Below, piece by piece: positions 1 through 10,501 of a DNA stretch of 64,000 bases. Position 1 is the stretch's first letter; each line of letters opens with the position of its first letter. The translations under genes and the position numbers were made by a program. The DNA lies in the NCBI GenBank assembly GCA_907163375.1, contig CAJQUW010008706.1:248001-312000 (forward strand), in the 5' to 3' direction. The notes beneath the pieces were generated by a model. It was given only the letters and a program-made list of their open reading frames with translations. It searched no databases and was not told where the DNA came from. The stretch is from Prostheceraeus crozeri. Taxonomy: Eukaryota; Platyhelminthes; Polycladida; Euryleptidae.

Positions 1-471
1 TGTTTAGAAAAGTTGAAACTTAATAAAAATAAATGAAGTAAAATAACAAATAAACGAAAATTTTCGCAATAATTCGCAACATTGTGGTAAAATGTGGTAT
101 TTACCACATGTGCTGTGGTGTAGTGTAATTAGATCCTTGGTTTTACAAAATTTGATAAACTTTGTTATCAATTTTCTATCAAGTAGAATATGACCATAAT
201 TTTTGGCATGGGTTATCGTCAGGTCATCTTCTATCATTTGTATGTGTATTACTATTCCGCTTCTGATCGGCGATGCATGTGAGAATGTGGTTAAAAATAT
301 TAAGCCTTAATGCTGTGTTGTATGCTTGCTGATGCTAAGATCACAGATATATCTAGATGTTTTAAGATTCATAAACAAAGGCACTTGAACACATGACTGC
401 ATGAGCTGAGGACTTCTCATGCCTTCAAATGTTTTGGCTGTAGGTCAACTTTCTCTCTTAAACCTTCTCTC
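1..471. other. non-coding, nothing recognised
   Basis: AT-rich sequence with no convincing coding region, RNA gene or repeat boundary. Confidence 0.5.
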
Positions 472-660
472 TTAATCAGAGAAAACGCGAGAAAAAATCA
501 TTTTTACCCATAGCTTCTGTCTGTTTCCCATTGGATATACATGTGGTTTCCTTAATTCTTTGTAACAAGAAAGGGATCAACATTAAACTCAACATACACA
601 CGAATTCGTGGAAGCCAAAAGATGAATATCATTCTGTGGAAGTCTATTGTTTGGTTATGC
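472..660 (+). repeat. partial copy of long-TIR MITE family M1
   Basis: This stretch matches one terminal arm of the family seen whole at 7928-8630 and 29681-31129: an AATCAGAGAAAAC start, then CCATTGGA, a CATGTGGTTT block and an ATTCTGTGGAAGTCT block in the same order. Only one arm is seen, so it is a solo or decayed copy. Confidence 0.5.
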
Positions 661-1625
661 TCCCCACAGAAGCTTTTGATGACACCTGTACATGTAGGTG
701 TACGATGTGCTGTGAGGATTTCTGCTCTTTTGCTCAATGCTATTTAAGTGACTAAAGTGTGAGGGGCTTTCAATGCATAGATAAGAAAACCAAAAAGTCT
801 ATAATAAATTAAATTTTATAATTAATTAGAATAAAATTTCTTTATCGAGAGTTGTGATTAAATTGAGACCAAGACATTTAACTTTCGCATCATTGCATGC
901 TGATATGATAATTGAATAAATCCTCAAAAGTAGACTTTGATATTTTCCACTAAAATGTTTAATGATGTAGTACCTACTGGCTCCAGTGACTTCACTGTCC
1001 CTTTGCGCACGAAAGCCATGAGGATAAGTCGATTTATTATTAAATAAATTCATTAAATCGTGCGGATAACGACCAATCAACACATTGACGTGCTTACCAA
1101 AGAACTAATTCTAGCTGAATCATGTTGTAATTAAGGTAATAAATTGTGATCTGAAGATTCGATTATGAGTTCACTAAAACTAAATAAAACGTACAGTAAT
1201 AGTCACATTGCGTGCCTCTACATTTATCGTGCGATCACCTTTCAACTGAATAAAAACATTAAGCTGCAAAAATTCAAACCCACAGTGTGATAGGGTTATT
1301 GTCTTTACCTCAGCTGTGGCATCTGTGATCTCAATTTTAGCGCTTCAATAATATTTACGAAGGTTTTTGATCAAGAGGTTTTGACGAGTACGTGAGGCAA
1401 GCAATTTTTTCTACTTTAAACGGATGACATGAACACGCGATTAGCGATGAAACAGATCATTTAATCATCTTATTGCTATGATACGCTACTTTTTGTCTTA
1501 AAGGCTGTTTCAAACTATGGGAGAAGCATATTTTTATGAGAGCACCGAGACTCAACTTAACTAATCAAATATGAAGCAGATGAATTTTGATGTGAAAATT
1601 TCATTTCCCTGATTGCACCGTCTTC
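661..1625. other. non-coding, nothing recognised
   Basis: No gene or clear repeat seen. Confidence 0.5.
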
Positions 1626-1769
1626 GGTCTCAGCCACACTGGAAGCAGAGGAAACACGAGCGTTCCGAGCAAACGTATTTCCGCAAGCTATTAATCGCTC
1701 TGGTCAATGCTGACTCTATGTTTGCTGCGAAGCGCTTTGCTCGGAAGCGCTAGTAGTGTGACTAAGGCC
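1626..1769. mobile_element. short MITE with GGYCTCAGCCACACT ends (copy 1)
   Basis: The left end GGTCTCAGCCACACT is mirrored by AGTGTGACTAAGGCC on the right, and the interior carries inverted GAGCAAA / TTTGCTC blocks. The flanks are TTC and TTA, a weak match to the TAA duplication of the better copy at 8949-9148. Ends and 3-bp duplication suggest a PIF/Harbinger-type non-autonomous element. No transposase is present. Confidence 0.6.
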
Positions 1770-2744
1770 TTATATTGAATGTAGGCATGTAATTCATCAT
1801 GGTGATATTCCAATAGGTCAGTAGACTAGCAATTCATTAATGCTATCAAACAACTCGATATACCCGGTAGCTATCGTGTTTCGGATGCTTTCTTGACATG
1901 TTAGGGAGTCGTCGACAGTCGATTATGTAGCGGTAAACGAGTATCCCTTGGTCTGACCAGCAAGTTATCTTCTCTATTAGTACGAATTCTCACGATGCGG
2001 TTGGCTAACTTTTCAAGTGAAAATGATTAAACAGTAGGCCTACTATAAAAAAACTCTAATTTCGAACACAGTAGTAGCGATAGATGATTTCTCAGCTATT
2101 TATTGATAGAAGGCTTAGGAAGGCAAGGAACCTAGCTATGCAACGTAATGTAAAGTAAACGATGTTGTTTGACGTTTTGATTCAAATCGATAGGCAAACA
2201 AAGTAGATGAATGGTGCTAATGATTCATCACGTACATTCAAAATGGTCATTTACTTTTTCTAGTTGGATCTCAGAGTAAAATGATGGAGGACATGATAGT
2301 AGAAGGCTTCATTATTTGGCGATAGGGACAGGCAATCAGCTTGACCAAGTCTTGTTTACGAAGTCATGAAAATCTTTTTTCACATCATCATTTGCTTCCT
2401 ATCACGCCGTGAAGAAGCAGCACCCAATTATTACTACAGCATTAGTGGCGGCTCGTCCAAGTGGCCAGGTGGGGTACGGCCCACCTAGAAAATGATGAAT
2501 TATTCCGTAATCTGTAAACCTGACAATCCTGAACTTCAATGAACGAATAATTCAATAATTATTATGTCAAATGAGAAAGAAGCCTTCAGCTACAGACGCA
2601 GCATCAGTGGAATTAAATATTTACAATATAAATATTTATGCGCACTAAGGTTTCGGAGCCGTGGTCCAGCTAACACGGCTCCGACTCTCTACCAAGGTCC
2701 CGGCTTCGACCCAAGGCCCTTCGACATTTTTGACGCCCCCTCCC
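1770..2744. other. non-coding
   Basis: No gene seen. At 2648-2735 a short GC-rich tract rich in GGAGCC/GGCTCCG resembles the segment at 4083-4153. Confidence 0.45.
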
Positions 2745-3577
2745 CCCGGAAGAATGATACACCCGATGGCAACGACGAAACTGCACATCTGTCGAGGTCT
2801 ACCTGGCACCTCTTCTTGTCAGACAAGATCAGGAAGCACATACGTATATATACAATGGAAGCAGGCTGAGGCTTTCGGTAAAATGACATTTGTCTGTGTT
2901 TTCTGTTATTAAGTAAGAAGACGATTTGTAGAACCATCTCAAGGTCATGCAGTTCATACTATTTAAAAGCTAAACACATTTAGATTTATCAAATCACTAT
3001 TTTTGTCGTAAAACACAGCATCTTGATTAAGTTTTAGCTGAAATTTATTTGGTCCTCCAATACATTTTCGTACATATCACTGATTGGAGATATAAACACA
3101 AGCAGGATAGAAAAGTCACAACTATGCTTAAAATGATGAGCAATGTGACTTAACTTGTGCTTCCCGCTTAAGACATTTCATAAACCATGAGTCGCAGAGG
3201 GAGCCATGAAAATTTTCTCTACTTGCACATATGGGACTGATGGAAGTCTGTGATTTAGTCCGCTACCGCTACCGCTCTTAGCGCTTGATCAGAGGCGAGA
3301 AGAACTTCATTCTTCCAGAGTGAGGTGTCGTTGATTTAAAAGAGGTATTTCAGTCACACACATCGAGGTATTTTAGTCAGTGTAGGGTTTTGCAAAAAGC
3401 TTTAATCCGCACACTGATGGGCATGCATGTGCACTTTTTATTGATCGTGTCTAATAAGAACGGGAACCGGATAGAACTATGCACACGGGCAGATTCGCAG
3501 CAGCCATGGATAGGGTGCACTGAATTCTCTGAAAGTCCAATTTTCAACCTCGCTCTCTGCAGAAACAATGTACTGCC
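2745..3577. mobile_element. long-TIR MITE family M1, decayed copy
   Basis: A minus-oriented arm (about 2745-2945) and a plus-oriented arm (about 3370-3577) are inverted copies of the same roughly 200-bp sequence, containing TGTCAGACAAGATCA on one side and GATCGTGTCTAATAAGA on the other, and CTCTGCAGAAAC near the outer right end. The interior shares AGCTAAACACATTTAGATTT with the copy at 29681-31129. It has no transposase and its outer ends are worn. Confidence 0.6.
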
Positions 3578-4879
3578 GGTCGGATGAGATTATTCAACCA
3601 CTTAGCTTAACCATTTAGCTTAACCACTTAGCTCAACCACTAATATTCATCAATCAAGTGAACTACATTTCAACATTGAACTAAAATTCTCTTTATATCA
3701 AAACTACTTCATCTAGCTATTTTATTGAGAATGAGACACCTATAAAGTGACCATACATTTTTTAAGGAATAATAATTAAGTATCAATAAGTGCATTAACT
3801 CTGTCGCGAAGAATGCACATGCATGTTTTTCGACAAGAGTTTTTCGCCCGACAGCTGCGTTTTTGGCTGGAACACAATCTCAAGGAAGTCCGCGATCTCC
3901 TTTAAAATCCAAATAAATGATTCGCAGTAGTCTTTGTATTGAGAGGAGCTGAAGGCTAGCAGGTTTCGAGAGGTCTTCAACGATAACCTACAATGATGAC
4001 ACGCTTGTATTCATTTCAGCTGCACTGTCAAATAATACCACTTTATCTTCCAAAGTGACTGAATTCTTAATACATAAAACTTCAAACCGGAGCCAGAACC
4101 GTGGTATTTCCTGCCGGCTCCGGTTCCGGGTGGCTCCGGCTTCGAAACCCTGATACGCACACCCTTCCATCGGTATTGACATTGCATTACTCGAAGTCGT
4201 CACGCGTGATAGAGAACTATTCACATTCAGCTCTGTACATGTAGAAAAACGTGCAAATGGGCAGAGTGGAAGGAGCCCTCAGCCAGCACCTCTCATTGGT
4301 TAATCCTGATTCCGCTATCATCAATAGACTCGGAGGTCATGAAGCATTAATGCAGTGCGGGATGCGCAGTTTATTTATTCTTCGAGACTGTATGGATTCA
4401 AAAGTCTAAGAGCAGAGCATTACTTTGTTAATTGAGGATCGAAGAATTCCGTTGAGATACTTACCATATCATGACACCGCTTGCATTTCTCTCGCACTCT
4501 TATATTTAAATCTCAGAATTAATCGATCGTGATCACATAATTATTATAATCATGCAGGTGAAGCTGTGTGGAACAGGACACAGAGTTAATCTATAAGTTA
4601 ATCAAAAATTCACATAGGCAGTCTGAATGAAGGAAGCATTTGGCCGGTCCTTCCTTCGTCACAATCCTTTATAAGCCTCAAGTCATAAGTCATTTTCACA
4701 ACACTTTTATCATCGATTGATACTGCAAGCAGGCAGAAAAAGAATATTTATGAAATTTTTCTAATTTTTGTTAGAGCATAAAGCATAAGCATAATTATGA
4801 CGCTTTCTAAGAATGATGCGCTATGTCACTACGTCAGTACTATTGAAGCTCATCGCCCGGGTCTCAGCCGGGTGACGGC
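3578..4879. other. non-coding
   Basis: No gene seen. At 3597-3645 a short TTAGCTTAACCA repeat occurs three to four times. At 4083-4153 an imperfect palindrome rich in GGAGCC/GGCTCC ends in AACCCTG and may be a worn hAT-type MITE related to 39022-39154. Confidence 0.4.
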
Positions 4880-5065
4880 TTATGGCTTATGGTTTGTCAT
4901 GTGTGCCTCTGTAATCAAAGCTGGCTTGTGGCTGATGACTTACTGCAAACGGCTTATGGCTTACAGCTCTTATTGGAACTCAAGTGTTGGAACTCTGTTT
5001 GCTCATGGCTTGCGCTTTACGGCTAAACGTGTGAGTCTCCGGCCTTATAGGCTAAAGATGTACGT
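4880..5065. repeat. degenerate GGCTTAYGG-type repeat
   Basis: The words GGCTTATGG, GGCTTGTGG, GGCTTACAG and GGCTTGCG recur irregularly, which keeps a 114-residue frame open (4797-5141) by composition. I see no protein family in it and treat it as low-complexity DNA. Confidence 0.45.
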
Positions 5066-6792
5066 CAATCGAAATCAAAAAGTTACAAGTAGATTCGACT
5101 TTGATGATCGTTTTCTCGAAGTGTGTGTGATATTGCATTAAAAAAACAGGCACGAGCCGCCACCGACAGTCTATCCCATTGCGTGTAGACAGGAACATCT
5201 GAACAGGAACATCAAGTGTTGAATTAATCCCTTGACATCCAGGATTATAATAAAATGTTCGCAGTATTTGTTAGAAACTTCAACGAGCTTCATTGGCTCG
5301 TCATGAGAACATGAAATGAGTCAGGACACTTCATGTTCATGAATAAATATACACAATGCAAATACATGCTCGTTCCCTCACATTGAGACGATGTGAATGA
5401 TTTCTGTTTTTCTTGATGTATGAAATTATGCGTGCCGACTTTGAATGCTGAACTTTATCTCAGTAGGAGATGTTTTCTTTTGTTTTCGAGAATAAACCAG
5501 TGAATATCTAATCATTGCATGAAAAAGAGCAGGAAGAGAAAAGCTTTAATTGTCTTGAAATTTTCTTTGAAATATTCATTGTACGTCTCAGTTTATCAAA
5601 ATCTTTTCGTCTCGTCAACAGTTGTGCAAAGACTACTTTAATTAACACATACACCTTCCAAGACCCCAACTTAGAAATGCTTTATGATGCTATGAAATAC
5701 TAGGCTTATAGTTATACCGCAGTCATCGCATCGCTAGTTATATCAGTATTAGCATGAAGATGCTTAAATATACATTTTTACTAACCGAAGATGCTTCATT
5801 GGATGTTTTCAAGAAAATAATACAGATTTAGAAAAAATATAAGTGAATGTAAGTTGACATCGAATTAAACAGCAATGTCAAGAGAATGTTGTTTGATTAG
5901 TAGTCACATTGACAGGTCGATCACATCATAAAGTCCAGAAATATTACAAAATCTTGAAATTACTGCATTATCCTATTTCTACTTACATTCCATTATAAAT
6001 TCACATCATTTTCCAAATCTATTGAAAGATCCATCGATTTATTTAAAACTACTGCAACATCATCAAAAAGGCTAGTCAATGTTGTAAGCAAAATTTGTGA
6101 AAATGATTTCCACAATGAATCTTCTTCTAATCGCGAAATCAAAGAACTTGTCATTTCCGTTTTATTTTGCTTGATATCCTCAAAATAGATTTATTGTAAT
6201 GCAGCCGATAAGAGCATGTGGGCTTTCTTTTATATTTATATAAAGTTTCATATTTGTCAGTCATAGTAGCCTTTAACATTGTTTATTGATCATTATTGTC
6301 ACAATTAGTTACATCTGTTATTTATTAGGCCTCCCAAAATTATTATTATTATTATGTCATTATAATGATGTATATTCATTATTTTTATTAATTATACATT
6401 TATATATTTATTGTGTATATCTTACCGTATATTTTCAATCGTATATTTAGTGATTATGTACACAGCATGAGGTTTATGAGCAGAAATAGGAAAATCAGCA
6501 TATCCCAATGCATCGGAGAAAAGGTCAAATGAGAAATATGTTCAAGCAACTGTAAAATCCATGACAGTAAGCGCTTTAATTCTCACTGTTGCCAATAGTT
6601 AATGCTTTGAATATTTCACTGATAGTCAATGTTAAAATGAAATGGAATCGATAAGAAAGCCATCAATCAATGCTTTAAATATCACATCATGAATACTGAT
6701 TGTCTAAAACAAGCATCATGGCAACTACTAAAATTTGAAAATTTCAGGAAAACGGTTTCGTATATTCCCAGGAAAGCTTAAACTGTAACGTC
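5066..6792. other. non-coding, AT-rich
   Basis: Nothing recognised apart from short ATT-rich runs near 6338-6420. Confidence 0.45.
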
Positions 6793-6801
6793 ATGAAGTG
6801 G

Positions 6802-7102
6802 GGCACTACTGCAGTTTAGTGCACCCTCTATGAAAGAGACGGAAACGCGCCTACTGCAGTTTAGTGCATCCTAAAACAACGGCGCATTCTCCCGCAAACG
6901 ATGACTACGCACATTACACCGAAGCGCGCTCGGTGTAATGTGCGAAGACGAAGACGAAGACACAAAGACACTCATTTATAACTATAGGGAAGAACGAACG
7001 GCATTCATTCTGTTGATTAAATCATGTTGTTCTCACATGCATTTTAGGGTGCACTAAACTGCAGTAGGGGTAAAAAAGGGTGCACTAAACTGCAGTAGTG
7101 CC
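6802..7102. mobile_element. MITE with perfect 9-bp target duplication
   Basis: The element begins GGCACTACTGCAGTTTAGTG and ends with the reverse complement. Inside each end the CTACTGCAGTTTAGTGCA block occurs a second time, giving doubled terminal repeats. The flanks 6793-6801 and 7103-7111 are identical (ATGAAGTGG). The centre holds a perfect 15-bp stem with a 7-nt AGCGCGC loop at 6908-6944. A 9-bp duplication points to a Mutator-like origin, but no transposase is present to prove it. Confidence 0.8.
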
Positions 7103-7111
7103 ATGAAGTGG

Positions 7112-7927
7112 TTCCCAAAATGCTTCAGTGTTCCTTTTTGCATATTGAATATTATTAAAATATTGCATGACAATCAGCATATTACATAGAATATTAGAAC
7201 ACATAAGACATCACATCTTTTCTTAAACTTTGTGTATCATGGTGTGACGGTCAACTCCGCTTCTTAAAATCACATCGAGCTAAAGTGAAGGGATTTCATT
7301 AAACGAATTTTCTATGATCAGAAAGGGATGAATTCGTCAAATTTTTATCAACCACCATTTGAATAAGTAGAATTTATCATAATGGCAATCGCAAAATATT
7401 ATGAGGCAACAATTAACAAAGGGCATTGTTGATTCTGTTTCATTTGACGTAGGTTGCTGATGAAAACTGAAGGACGATGAGATAAGGTCATTTAATCATG
7501 TAGAGAGCATTTATGACACAGGATCTAAAAACCTAGAATGATGAATAAACAAAGTAATTATATGAACAGTTCCTGTATTAGCTGGATGACGTGATCACCA
7601 TGGAAGTCTATTGTCAGAAGCAATCATGTTTGGAGAAAGCTTGTGTTGTTAGTAAGAATTATCTGCATCAAAGGAAGAATTTTAAGATGTCTAGGTAGAG
7701 AGAAGTCCTTTAAGTTAGAAGATCAAGTTACTTGGCATGAGGATTCGATGTCCAGATCTTTGCTTTAAATAGCATGGTTAAACAACTTCCCTGGATTCTC
7801 GATATGCCTCCCGAAATTTCGAAGCATGAATGTATCAGGGATTTCCAGAGACGAAACTCTCCTACTATTGGATTTGGCTTGTGCTGTCTGACATTCGTTC
7901 ATTTTTTCTCTACAAATGTTTGTCTGG
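7112..7927. other. non-coding, nothing recognised
   Basis: No gene or repeat with clear limits. Confidence 0.45.
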
Positions 7928-8630
7928 CAGTCAGAGTGAGTTTCTGCAGGGAACAAGGCCGAAACTGAGACTTTCACAGTATTATGCACAGCACCCTATT
8001 ACCCTTGCAAATCTGTGCATCTACCGAGCTCTACCAGGTCCCTCTTCCTATCAGACAAGATCAAAGAAAGACACATGTAAATACAATGGGAGGCAGAAAG
8101 AAGTTTTTGGTAAAAATGTTTCCGTATATGTTTTCTCTGATTACATGAAAAGTTCTAAATCTAGTGCCATAAATTTATACATGGAATGGCTTCAGGCAAT
8201 TCCTTATTGTGATGTGTTGGTGATGCATGCGACAATGATGTTCAATGCGTCAAAAATTAGCCAAAATATTGTGTTTGCCGACATACGGAGGCGAACCAAA
8301 ATCTGAATGTGTTTCACTGCATAGACAGAAGTGCATGAGCATGGCAGGAGATGACTTGAAGATGTTCCATGCCAGAATCTGTGACTCTAAGTTTTGTAAT
8401 TTTCATATAATCAGAGATATAGAATAAATAGAAATAGAAAATCCCATTTTTACCGAAAACGTCAGTCTGCTTCCCATTGGACTATCGTTCATTTTCCTTG
8501 ATCCTGTCTGACAGGAAGAGGAACTCACTAGAACTCGGCAGACGTGCCGATTCGTAGCTGGCATAGGTGCACATCATTCTGTGAAAATCTCATTTTCGGC
8601 CTCGCTCCCTGCAGAAACTCGCTCTGGCTG
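7928..8630. mobile_element. long-TIR MITE family M1, compact copy
   Basis: Inverted arms of about 230 bp (7928-8160 and 8400-8630) start from CAGNCAGAG...GTTTCTGCAGGGA at the outside and share blocks reading ATCAGACAAGATCA, CCATTGGA and CTCTGATTA. The interior holds no transposase frame. It is probably a non-autonomous DNA transposon whose superfamily I cannot name. Confidence 0.65.
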
Positions 8631-8948
8631 TCTGACTGTACAGAGTAAATTGGACGCAATTAAAGCAAGCGCTCGAAAACGAGAAAAACTAAGCGATTGT
8701 ATCGTTGCTCGTGCTCAATCACTGCAAAGCGTTTTGGCTTCGCATTGGTCAAAATTGCACAGGTCAGATTATTTCATGGCCAAGTTTGTTTTTTCTGTAA
8801 GAAGGCAAATCACTTTCTTAGCAAATGAGCTTCATCAATACATGTAGGTACCATAGACATCCGATACTCTTAAGGGGTCAGAGCGGATATGCACATTGGG
8901 AACAATACAATGACATCACGTGACAACAATAGCTTATGTAGAGAGTAA
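8631..8948. other. non-coding
   Basis: A short open frame (8581-8847) starts inside the neighbouring MITE arm and has no recognisable domain. The TAA at 8946-8948 is the left target duplication of the next element. Confidence 0.45.
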
Positions 8949-9148
8949 GGCCTCAGCCACACTGCGAGCTTTTCCAAGCGTTTCCGAGCAAAACGTTTTG
9001 CAGCAAATATAAAGTCATCATTGCAGCAGTTGTAGACTGCCACACTGCAAGCAAAACAAACCAGAGCAATCGATAGCTTGCGGAGATACGTTTGCTCGCG
9101 CTTGCTCGGGACGCTCGTGTTTGCTTTGCTTTCAGTGTGGTTGAGACC
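8949..9148. mobile_element. PIF/Harbinger-like MITE (copy 2)
   Basis: The ends GGCCTCAGCCACACT and AGTGTGGTTGAGACC are inverted and flanked by TAA on both sides (8946-8948 and 9149-9151), the TWA duplication used by PIF/Harbinger elements. The interior repeats CGAGCAAA/TTTGCTCG blocks in inverted order. It is related to 1626-1769. Confidence 0.7.
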
Positions 9149-9539
9149 TAAGGGAAAATCAAGTGGAAAACAGTGACCTCTTGCCATTGTTTTCATTTCT
9201 TTTTAATACCCCTTTAATTCTGTTGCTAATTTTAACTTGCGTGCCAGTCATCTGATATATAAAAATGAAAAATGGTATTTTTCAGCCATTTCTTTTTGTA
9301 TTTAGAACACTATGTAAGCTTATTTTGCTTCTGCAGTTGTGGCCAAAAAGTTTCCTGGCAGTACCATCTTTCCTGATTAGCTTCGCAAATAATATTGTCG
9401 TTATCAAAAATATGATTGATCAGATAATCCAGTCGTTTACTTTGGTTTCTTGGGAAGTCCCAGTTGTTAAATATAATATACAAACTAAGAATTGAAGCAT
9501 ATAAGGCATCTGTGCAGACACAGTATTATATCATTCATA
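9149..9539. other. non-coding
   Basis: Nothing recognised; it may include the worn 5' part of the transposon relic that follows. Confidence 0.4.
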
Positions 9540-10501
9540 ATGTCATTTTTCATGAGAAAACGTGAAATTGCTTACACAAAGCAAGCTCAAATAGACGTGC
9601 TTACAGAAGAAGGTTATTCTGAGCGACAAATTTCAGTCTGCCTCGAAATTGCATTATCAAATCATGTTCGATCTATCGGTGATTTCAAACCAAATTCGAC
9701 TTAATTTCAACCCCTTTAACGAGAAGAGCAGCAGTGTGTTCACCGACTGCTTCAAGTACATTCATCCTCAGTTGTCCTCGGAAGACATACTACCAGGCAC
9801 TCGTCCGATTCGACGAAGATTGAGCAAGGAATTCAACTTGCGCTCTTTTAAAGCAGCAAACCATTTCTAAGTGCACACCACATTCGGGATCGATTGGTGT
9901 TTGCAGGAAAATATGAACGATTTACTATTGATTAGTGGAATCAAGTCCTTTTCACCGACGAAGCGCAAATAAATCAGTTCTCTCCCAACAATTTAAGAGT
10001 TCATTGACCATCTGGTAATCGTTGTAATCCTAGATATATTGTGCCCACGGTGAGAGCAGCTTCTTCCATAATGGTGTGAGTCTGTATGACTGCCTCAGGC
10101 AGCGGTGGTCTTTGGTTCATGCCGCAGGAAACCAGAATAAAAGCGCATTCCTATCTTGAAATTTTTAGAGAGAAGCTTTCCAATTGGCTTTCCAACACGA
10201 TTCAACGAGATGAACTCCGCTCACCGTGTGAACTTAGTTTTGGCTGGCAAGACAAAGCTTTAACAGTTTGTGACCGTGGCTATGTAATTCGCCCGAACCA
10301 AACCCAATCGAACGTTTGTGGACTGTTTTAAAGAGGAAAGTAAATGAGATGAATTCGACGTCGTACGAAGACCTCAAGAACAAGATTTTGTTATCACGGA
10401 CTGAAGAAGTGACCCCTTCACTGTGTCAATCTTTGGTGGAATCCATGTCGCAGCGAGTGAGAGCAGTTCTGGCTGCAAAAGGTGGACGATTTACTAAATG
10501 A
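9540..10501 (+). pseudogene. Tc1/mariner transposase relic
   Basis: A Tc1-type transposase would bind its terminal repeats through paired helix-turn-helix domains and cut with a DDE catalytic core. Here the parts are scattered over several frames. An N-terminal HTH (KQAQIDVLTEEGYSERQIS) lies near 9577-9633, the first catalytic block VLFTDEAQ near 9949-9972, a SIMV/GLWFMPQ block near 10065-10130, and NPIERLWTVLKRKV near 10300-10341. The catalytic middle block with the second Asp is worn to FGWQDKALTVCD. The end GGRFTK is reached at 10500, exactly where a LINE tail begins. Several frameshifts and stops make it non-functional. Confidence 0.8.

Noticed and set aside
2690-2715. tRNA B-box-like GGCTTCGACCC
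   Set aside because: No matching A box or cloverleaf around it.
4797-5141. 114-residue plus-strand frame
   Set aside because: Kept open by degenerate GGCTTATGG repeats; no domain.
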